A model generated the notes under the pieces. It did not search any database. It saw nothing but the letters and a program-made list of their open reading frames with translations, and had not been told where the DNA came from. The position numbers and the translations under genes were made by a program. A DNA stretch of 10,154 bases, taken from positions 1 to 10,154 of the forward strand of contig CAZDQV010000074.1 of the NCBI GenBank assembly GCA_964507795.1. The letters run 5' to 3'. Positions 4,948-10,154 of the stretch are shown piece by piece. The stretch's first letter is position 1, and every line of letters begins with the position of its first letter. This DNA is from UMGS973 sp964507795. Lineage in GTDB: Bacteria; Bacillota; Clostridia; Peptostreptococcales; Anaerovoracaceae.

Positions 4948-7900
4948 TCAGATCATTTCATATCTGCATCCCGCAAATGCTATGTCAAAGCTGCATATAC
5001 TTTTGTATTTGCAGTAGGTGCATGCACTCATATTCATATCCTTTTGCTTTGGTGCCACCTTTATATCACCGGAAACTATTCCCTTGCATGTTTCCTTCAC
5101 TTTGTCTGTGACTTCTTCCAGAAGCTCCATGAATTCATCCCGTTCAAAAAGTTTGTCATTTCCTGTCCCTGAAAATCCTTTTTCGGAAGCCCTTACCGGC
5201 ACTATGCTTGAGCGGCCGTCAAATTCTCCGGCAATGTTTCTGATTACTTCAGGGTCATTTATAACGGCGCCTTCCAGTCTGAAAGCTTTTGCTATTTCAT
5301 TTTCAAGTTTTCCGTTCATATTCTCTCTGCTCGCCCGGCTCATGTCAATCACGGGATCTTCAATCAGGAAGTAAAAAACTCCCGCCGGTTCGTGATGTTT
5401 TTTGCCGTATTCGAGTCCGGCTTTGAGATAAAGCATAAGCTGCAGTTTCCAGCCTGATCTGGCTTCTTTGACACTGAATTTTTCTTTTCCCGATTTATAG
5501 TCTATAACTTTGATACTGCCGTCAGGAAGTATGTCAATCCTGTCGATGATGCCTTCTATGTATACCTTTTCACCATCCGCATTCATCTCTATCGGCGGTA
5601 TATTGGCACCTCTTCTAAATGGCGCTTCAAACGCCGCTTCACTGATGCTACCTGCTCTGACATGAGATATCAGAATCCAGCCTATTTGCTCTGCAATTCC
5701 TGAGAGTCTTGTCATACGATATTCTTCTTCTCCCGTATGAGATAAAATTCCCTCTCCATAGTTTGCTATTTCTTCAGACAGTATATCTTTTAACAGGCTT
5801 TGATACTCTTCATAGGTTATTGTCATCCATGGAGATTTTTCATCCGTAACGTCTATACCCTTAACCGTAAGCTTCTCCGAAAGTTTCATCATAATCTCAT
5901 GATACACATCGCCTATTTCGCGCCCTGCCATTTCAAAAACTCTTCTTTCCCCGGGCTTCAGGCCGTAATCCACAAAATGTGCGAAAGGACATCTACAGTA
6001 TTTTTCAAGGCGTGATGGCGACAGAGACAGATCTTTACCATCTTTTTTGTAAAGGCTCAATGCTTTTTTTTGCTCCAGCTTGTAATCTCTGACCGTAAAG
6101 AAAAGTCCCTCTTCAAGCCTCTTTAAAGATTCTCTGTCGTTATTTCTGTACCAGCAAAGTGCCTGTTTCCATACATCATCTACCGGCTTGCCATCCATCG
6201 CCGCTCTGAGTGCATCTGTCATATGAGGAATTGAGGCTTTTGAACCCGAAACAAGCTCTGCAGCCACGCCTCTGCTGACAGCATCGAGCTGCTCGACAAG
6301 TCCCGGAAATATTCTTTTTAATGTCGCAATAACAGGTGAAGGTTTTTGCTGTTTCCCACTGGCATCCGTACTTGAGGTACCTATCCACAAATATTCCGAA
6401 GGGGCAGCAAGGCTTCTATAAATACCCAGAGTCTCCTCCTGGATTTTAACTTTACCCAGCCTCCCTATATGTATATCTTTTGTTTCCAAAAGTTCCAGCT
6501 CGTCATCGCTCAAAAGTCCTTCATCTGAGGCCCCTTTCGGGAACACTCCTTCATCCGCTCCTATTATAACGAGCGCTTTGACATTTCCCAGTCTGCTCCT
6601 TTGTGCAGTGCCGGCGGAAATCCCGTCACATACCGGAGGGAGTACTCCTGTTTCCATATCTTCAAAACCTGCCCGGAGAAGTCTGCTGACATCTTTCGTG
6701 CTATACTCTTCCTCTCCTATAAGTTCATCGAGCTGCTCCATAAGTCCCACTGTTATATTCCATATCTGAGCTGTTTCCTGTGCTTTTTCTATATATCCTT
6801 CCTCCGCCTGACGTGAAGCCGCCTCCTCTATTTTCTCAGGCATATGACATGTTTCAGTGAGGAATCTGTACAGTGCCTTTATTTTGTCTCCTGCCGTCCC
6901 GGCTTTTTTGAGTTCTTCATCAAATGCAGACAACATCTTTACAAGCCTGTTTCTGGTGTTGTTAAGTGCTGCCAGTTCCTCTTCAGAATATGCTTTAGTC
7001 CCTTTGGTGAAATCTTTTTTCCATTTTGCCCCTGTTATCCTGTATCTGAGTGAGTAATTTTCGAGTTCTTCTATTTCGTCTTCTGTAAATTCCGTGAAAC
7101 CGCTTTTGAGAACTCTGAAGATTCTGGTCGATTCATATCCTGAAGCAACTATATCCATAACTGCCAGTATGAATATGACTGCTGTGCTTGACATCACTTT
7201 TCTTTTGACATCTATAAAGACTGGGATATCATATCTTTCGAATACTCTTGTAATCACAGGCGCCATCTTGTCCATACCATTGCATATCACTCCGATATCT
7301 CTGTATTTGAGGCCTTTGTTTCTGACAAGGTCCATAATATACAGGGCTGCAGTTTCAGCTTCCTGATATACTCCTGCTGCATGAACCAGGGTTATGCCCC
7401 TGCAATCATCAAGGGGCTCTGCAGGCAGACTGTAAAACTGTTTTTCAAGATGAGCAAGTGCTGCGGTTTTTTGTTTTTTGTATCCTTCTATACGTTTGCA
7501 TACAGCACCTTTGCCTGTTTCAAAAGCGAGTTTTTCAAGTTCTCTAATAACCGATCCAGTGAGTTCAAAAATATGAGAATCGCTGCCGCCCTCATCATAA
7601 GTCATCACAATATTGACGTTTTGTGCTATTCTGATAAGCTCCCTGATTATATCGCAGTTCTTGGGAGTAAAGCAGTCAAATCCATATATCCATATATTGC
7701 TGTCCTCTACAAAAGAGGCTTTTGGTATCCTGCTTACTATGGTATCAATGTAGTCCTCACTATCTGTATATTTCCCTTCAATAGCTTTTTCATATTCCCT
7801 GAATATGCAGCAGATGTCTTTGAATTTCCTGTGCAGCAGACTGTCATCATCAAGCCTTTGCATCACGGCTTCAAGCCCTTCACAGTTCATCCCGTGCTGC

Positions 7901-8262
7901 TTGATTTCAGAGATGAAATTATTCACCATCTCCACAAAAGAGTTTTTCTCTTCAAACCCTTTATATATTTCAAGCTTTTCCTTTTGTTTGAGTATAATGC
8001 CTGTCAAAAGCATCTGCCTGCCGTATTTGTCTATAAGGACTCTTCTATCTTTCCCTGCCGCATTGAGCACTTTGTCACCAAGTCTTGAAAAACCTAAAAT
8101 TTCAATGTCCGGAAGGCCTTTGACATTCATGTGTTTAAATGCCTTGCGCTCCGCTTCCAGGGTATACTGATCAGGAACTATAACAAATGAACCGGGCGTA
8201 ATGTTTTCAAATATGAATTTTTCTTTGTCTGTGTTCTCTCTCGCATAATATATATTGAGCAT
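4948..8262 (-). CDS. addB: AddB/RexB-type helicase-nuclease subunit B (1104 aa)
   Basis: A subunit of the AddAB (RexAB) enzyme that resects double-strand DNA ends for RecA-dependent repair. The C-terminal PD-(D/E)XK nuclease domain is complete: H788 (GDVYHEI), D907 in IEGIIDRID, D921-Y922-K923 (IDYKSGK) and Q941-xxx-Y945 (QLMLYL). The iron-sulfur cluster that staples this domain is also visible: C758 in CRCPF, then C1081, C1084 and C1090 (CTYCKYKSIC). Helicase-like domains precede it (GVICNGMDKMAPVITRVFER about 324-343, VIIGADEGVFPKG about 565-577). The N-terminus reads YYARENTDKEKF where AddB of Bacillus has a Walker A loop, so the ATP site is degenerate, as in RexB. Length is close to the 1166 aa of B. 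subtilis AddB. The start overlaps the previous gene's end: its AGGTGA site includes the HAD stop codon, so coupling is likely. No addA follows. Confidence 0.92.
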   Translation of the reverse strand: MLNIYYARENTDKEKFIFENITPGSFVIVPDQYTLEAERKAFKHMNVKGLPDIEILGFSRLGDKVLNAAGKDRRVLIDKYGRQMLLTGIILKQKEKLEIYKGFEEKNSFVEMVNNFISEIKQHGMNCEGLEAVMQRLDDDSLLHRKFKDICCIFREYEKAIEGKYTDSEDYIDTIVSRIPKASFVEDSNIWIYGFDCFTPKNCDIIRELIRIAQNVNIVMTYDEGGSDSHIFELTGSVIRELEKLAFETGKGAVCKRIEGYKKQKTAALAHLEKQFYSLPAEPLDDCRGITLVHAAGVYQEAETAALYIMDLVRNKGLKYRDIGVICNGMDKMAPVITRVFERYDIPVFIDVKRKVMSSTAVIFILAVMDIVASGYESTRIFRVLKSGFTEFTEDEIEELENYSLRYRITGAKWKKDFTKGTKAYSEEELAALNNTRNRLVKMLSAFDEELKKAGTAGDKIKALYRFLTETCHMPEKIEEAASRQAEEGYIEKAQETAQIWNITVGLMEQLDELIGEEEYSTKDVSRLLRAGFEDMETGVLPPVCDGISAGTAQRSRLGNVKALVIIGADEGVFPKGASDEGLLSDDELELLETKDIHIGRLGKVKIQEETLGIYRSLAAPSEYLWIGTSSTDASGKQQKPSPVIATLKRIFPGLVEQLDAVSRGVAAELVSGSKASIPHMTDALRAAMDGKPVDDVWKQALCWYRNNDRESLKRLEEGLFFTVRDYKLEQKKALSLYKKDGKDLSLSPSRLEKYCRCPFAHFVDYGLKPGERRVFEMAGREIGDVYHEIMMKLSEKLTVKGIDVTDEKSPWMTITYEEYQSLLKDILSEEIANYGEGILSHTGEEEYRMTRLSGIAEQIGWILISHVRAGSISEAAFEAPFRRGANIPPIEMNADGEKVYIEGIIDRIDILPDGSIKVIDYKSGKEKFSVKEARSGWKLQLMLYLKAGLEYGKKHHEPAGVFYFLIEDPVIDMSRASRENMNGKLENEIAKAFRLEGAVINDPEVIRNIAGEFDGRSSIVPVRASEKGFSGTGNDKLFERDEFMELLEEVTDKVKETCKGIVSGDIKVAPKQKDMNMSACTYCKYKSICSFDIAFAGCRYEMI

Positions 8263-8270
8263 TTTTTCAC

Positions 8271-8909
8271 CTAAACAAACCTTAATATATCTGAGGCTTT
8301 TTCAATCATATAATCAGGACCTGATTCTCCATTTATCTCTTCAGGAGTAAGTGCAAGCTGCCAGCCTACCAGTACTGATTTGACCCCTGCGTTTCTTGCA
8401 CACATAATATCGAATTTACTGTCTCCTATCATCAAAGTGTTTTCTGGTTTTGATGACAGTTTTTTGAGAGCTATATTCACAGGCTCAGGATCCGGTTTGT
8501 GTTTGTCGGTATCATCACAGGTAACAAGTGCATCCAGGTATTCCGAAAGGCCGTAATGTTCAAGGCCTTCCACTGCAGTTATCTTTGCTCTTGATGTAAC
8601 TACTGCCGTCTTGACACCTTTTGCTTTGAGCTCTGCAAGCAGCTGTTTCATCCCCGGAAACACTTTAATCCTGTCCCCGAAATTGTCCCTGTGATAACTT
8701 CGATATATTTCAACAGCTTCGTTAAGATCGTTGTCAGGAAACATTTTTGCCATGCTCTCCTCAAGAATCTCTCCAAAGGTTTTGTATATCCTGTCAAGCT
8801 CCCCTTCTTTTCCGGTCAGTGTTACAAATGTATGCTGCCATGATCCTACTATGACATCTGTAGTATCCATCAGCGTTCCGTCAAAATCAAATAAGATTGT
8901 ATCTATCAT
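8271..8909 (-). CDS. HAD-superfamily phosphatase, PpaX/phosphoglycolate phosphatase-like (212 aa)
   Basis: A cytoplasmic Mg-dependent phosphohydrolase. All four HAD motifs are present: motif I DFDGTL with nucleophile D8 and acid D10, motif II T105-S106 (VVTSR), motif III K138 (HKPDPEP), and motif IV GDSKFD with D163 and D167. The cap inserted between motifs I and II (about residues 15-85) is helical, the C1 type of the Gph/PpaX/beta-phosphoglucomutase branch. The substrate cannot be told from sequence: pyrophosphate, phosphoglycolate or a nucleotide are all possible. AAGGA stands 8 bases before the ATG. It lies 23 bases after the hydrolase gene and 8 bases before addB, with the addB ribosome binding site across its stop codon. 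The order suggests one operon; a functional tie to DNA repair (for example removing phosphoglycolate from damaged ends) would be speculation. Confidence 0.9.
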   Translation of the reverse strand: MIDTILFDFDGTLMDTTDVIVGSWQHTFVTLTGKEGELDRIYKTFGEILEESMAKMFPDNDLNEAVEIYRSYHRDNFGDRIKVFPGMKQLLAELKAKGVKTAVVTSRAKITAVEGLEHYGLSEYLDALVTCDDTDKHKPDPEPVNIALKKLSSKPENTLMIGDSKFDIMCARNAGVKSVLVGWQLALTPEEINGESGPDYMIEKASDILRFV

Positions 8910-8932
8910 TTTCAGTTTCCTTTCGTTTTAAA

Positions 8933-9862
8933 TCATTCAATATATTTGTCTGTGAATTCATACACAGTGTTCCAATATAGTCTGTAGTCTTTGAACATGG
9001 AGGATGCATGCTGTGCGCCTTCCACTATCAGAAGCTGTTTTTCACAGGTTGCCGCTTCATAGACCTCATATACATTTTCGACAGGCACAAACGTGTCAGC
9101 ATCTCCATGTATGAAAAGTATAGGCGTTTCTGATTTTTTGACCTGACTCACTGCAGAAGCCTCTTCAAAACTGTACCCCGCACATATTTGTGTTACGATA
9201 TCTGCCGACCATATAAGTGGAAAATATGGCATATGAAATAATGTTTTGCCCTGATATGCAAGTTCTTCTTTTACTGAAGCATAGCCGCAATCTTCAATAA
9301 TGCACTTTACATTTGACGGTAACGTTTCTCCTGACACCATCATTGCAGTGGCACCGCCCATGGATACTCCATAAATTATTATCTGCGGGTTATCATACTC
9401 TTCGTTTAAATATTCTATCCACGAAACCACATCGAGCCTGTCATGCCATCCCATTCCTATATAACTTCCCTCACTTTCGCCATGGCCTCTCATATCAGGA
9501 AGCAGCAGGTTGTATCCCTTAGAATAGAACCCGCCGATAAGCTGTGACATGCTCTTGCCGCTGTCATCATATCCATGTAAGGCTATTACCCATATGTCAG
9601 AATCCTGTCTAATCATATATCCATTCAGTTTGAGTCCATCATACGAGGTTATATCAGTCTGTTCATATTCAGGTTCTATCTGTTCAAACTCTATGCTTTT
9701 GTCTTCTATCTCAAAGCTCACCTGGTTTTCTTCGGCAGAGAAAATGAAATCTCTGTTGCCGTCAGAGGATATGGCTATCCTGTAAATTACAATTCCTGCT
9801 GCAGCAGTTATCACAACGCATATGGCAAGCACTATCAATATGATTTTTATCAGTTTTTTCAT
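8933..9862 (-). CDS. Membrane-anchored alpha/beta hydrolase (309 aa)
   Basis: A serine hydrolase with an N-terminal signal anchor (hydrophobic residues about 4-27 after MKKLIK), so the catalytic domain should face outside the membrane. The catalytic triad can be read directly: S167 in GVSMGG, D256 in HGDADTFVP, and H285 in GAQHASS. The oxyanion segment ALHGYDD is at 94-100 and the LPDMRGHGES motif at 121-130. This matches the YqkD/BAAT-like branch of extracellular alpha/beta hydrolases; substrate is unknown, probably an ester or lipid-like molecule. I chose ATG 9862 because GGAGAG (9867-9872) fits it well; the longer frame would need a TTG at 9877. It is the first gene of the likely hydrolase-HAD-addB operon. 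Confidence 0.9.
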   Translation of the reverse strand: MKKLIKIILIVLAICVVITAAAGIVIYRIAISSDGNRDFIFSAEENQVSFEIEDKSIEFEQIEPEYEQTDITSYDGLKLNGYMIRQDSDIWVIALHGYDDSGKSMSQLIGGFYSKGYNLLLPDMRGHGESEGSYIGMGWHDRLDVVSWIEYLNEEYDNPQIIIYGVSMGGATAMMVSGETLPSNVKCIIEDCGYASVKEELAYQGKTLFHMPYFPLIWSADIVTQICAGYSFEEASAVSQVKKSETPILFIHGDADTFVPVENVYEVYEAATCEKQLLIVEGAQHASSMFKDYRLYWNTVYEFTDKYIE

Positions 9863-9920
9863 ACATCTCTCCAACAATTTATATTCACCCCTATTACCCT
9901 GTCCTGTTGCTGTTATGCCT

Positions 9921-9926
9921 ATTATA
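9921..9926 (-). promoter_or_regulatory. -10 element for the hydrolase-HAD-addB operon
   Basis: The minus strand carries a perfect TATAAT here, about 58 bases before the hydrolase ATG. No good -35 stands 16-18 bases upstream, so the promoter may be weak or need an activator. It is the only clear -10 in the 9863-9998 spacer on this strand. Confidence 0.4.
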
Positions 9927-9958
9927 CACGATAATTATGCAGTTTAGGTGAAAACTTC

Positions 9959-9987
9959 TTGCAAATTTCACCGGTGTGTGATAAATT
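9959..9987 (+). promoter_or_regulatory. Candidate promoter for tRNA-Ser
   Basis: TTGCAA (9959-9964) and TAAATT (9982-9987) are separated by 17 bases, each matching consensus at four of six positions. The predicted start near 9994 leaves a leader of about 5 bases before the tRNA. An inverted repeat (GGTGAAA at 9947-9953, TTTCACC at 9966-9972) spans the -35. Confidence 0.4.
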
Positions 9988-9998
9988 AGATGAGTCAT

Positions 9999-10086
9999 GG
10001 AGGATTGACCGAGTGGCTAAGGAGCTCGCCTGGAAAGCGAGTAAGGTGTAACAGCCCCGCGGGTTCGAGTCCCGTGTCCTCCGCCA
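9999..10086 (+). tRNA. tRNA-Ser (anticodon GGA)
   Basis: A class II tRNA of 88 bases including an encoded CCA (10084-10086). The acceptor stem GGAGGAT pairs with GTCCTCC (last pair T-G), with discriminator G. The anticodon stem CTCGC/GCGAG (10025-10029, 10037-10041) encloses the loop CTGGAAA with anticodon GGA at 10032-10034, which reads UCC and UCU. A long variable arm (about 10042-10058) and a T arm with TTCGAGT confirm serine identity. Confidence 0.97.
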
Positions 10087-10091
10087 GACTT

Positions 10092-10116
10092 AAGAGACCT
10101 TTTCGGGTCTCTTTTT
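10092..10116 (+). terminator. Intrinsic terminator after tRNA-Ser
   Basis: AAGAGACC (10092-10099) pairs exactly with GGTCTCTT (10106-10113) around the loop TTTTCG, and a run of five T ends at 10116. It begins 6 bases after the tRNA CCA, showing the tRNA is a single-gene unit. Confidence 0.9.
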
Positions 10117-10154
10117 CATTGGAATTTCAACGTTTTTTTGCAGCCGACACATCT

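Noticed and set aside
7381..8088. A 235-residue plus-strand frame opposite addB.
   Set aside because: It lies wholly within the intact addB gene, and its hydrophobic Phe/Tyr-rich composition is what the complement of Glu/Lys-rich coding sequence gives.
9863..9877. Five extra N-terminal residues on the alpha/beta hydrolase from a TTG at 9877.
   Set aside because: The extra codons contain the ribosome binding site GGAGAG for the ATG at 9862, which also gives a normal signal-anchor start.
1..10154. CRISPR arrays, insertion sequences, prophage or integrase genes.
   Set aside because: No repeated spacer-like units, no transposase or integrase motifs and no long terminal repeats were seen. The tRNA 3' end is not duplicated in the window, so there is no sign of an attachment site.

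Overview
The window looks like chromosomal DNA from a low-GC Bacillota, probably an anaerobic member of the Clostridia. This rests on the strong purine-rich ribosome binding sites, AT-rich spacers, an AddB-type recombination nuclease, a clostridial-style Crp/Fnr regulator, and the S2/EF-Ts pair. The genus cannot be fixed from the sequence alone. There is no transposase, integrase, phage gene or CRISPR array, and no stretch longer than about 300 bases without a gene.

Layout: (1) 54-743 (+), an unrecognised 229-aa protein, convergent with a class I SAM-dependent methyltransferase (751-1560, -). (2) The methyltransferase is divergent from a Crp/Fnr-family regulator (1756-2418, +). The regulator gene is flanked by two palindromes sharing the core TGTTG-N6-CAACA. 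One lies in its promoter; the other lies just after its stop codon, ahead of a possible short transcript ending in a strong terminator (2519-2554). (3) On the minus strand, rpsB (S2), tsf (an unusually long EF-Ts) and a 71-aa acidic protein follow one another, with a roughly 200-base leader region upstream of rpsB. (4) Also on the minus strand, an alpha/beta hydrolase, a HAD phosphatase and addB are tightly packed and probably form one operon. (5) At the right edge, on the plus strand, is tRNA-Ser(GGA) with its own terminator.

Functionally, rpsB-tsf and the tRNA belong to translation and addB to double-strand break repair; the hydrolase and phosphatase are general hydrolases of unknown substrate. 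The most distinctive part is the 1.6-2.56 kb region: the regulator appears to bind its own promoter at the position used by class II CRP-type activators, and a second copy of the site stands at nearly the same distance from a -10-like element that could drive a small RNA of about 70 nt. This is inferred from sequence geometry only.
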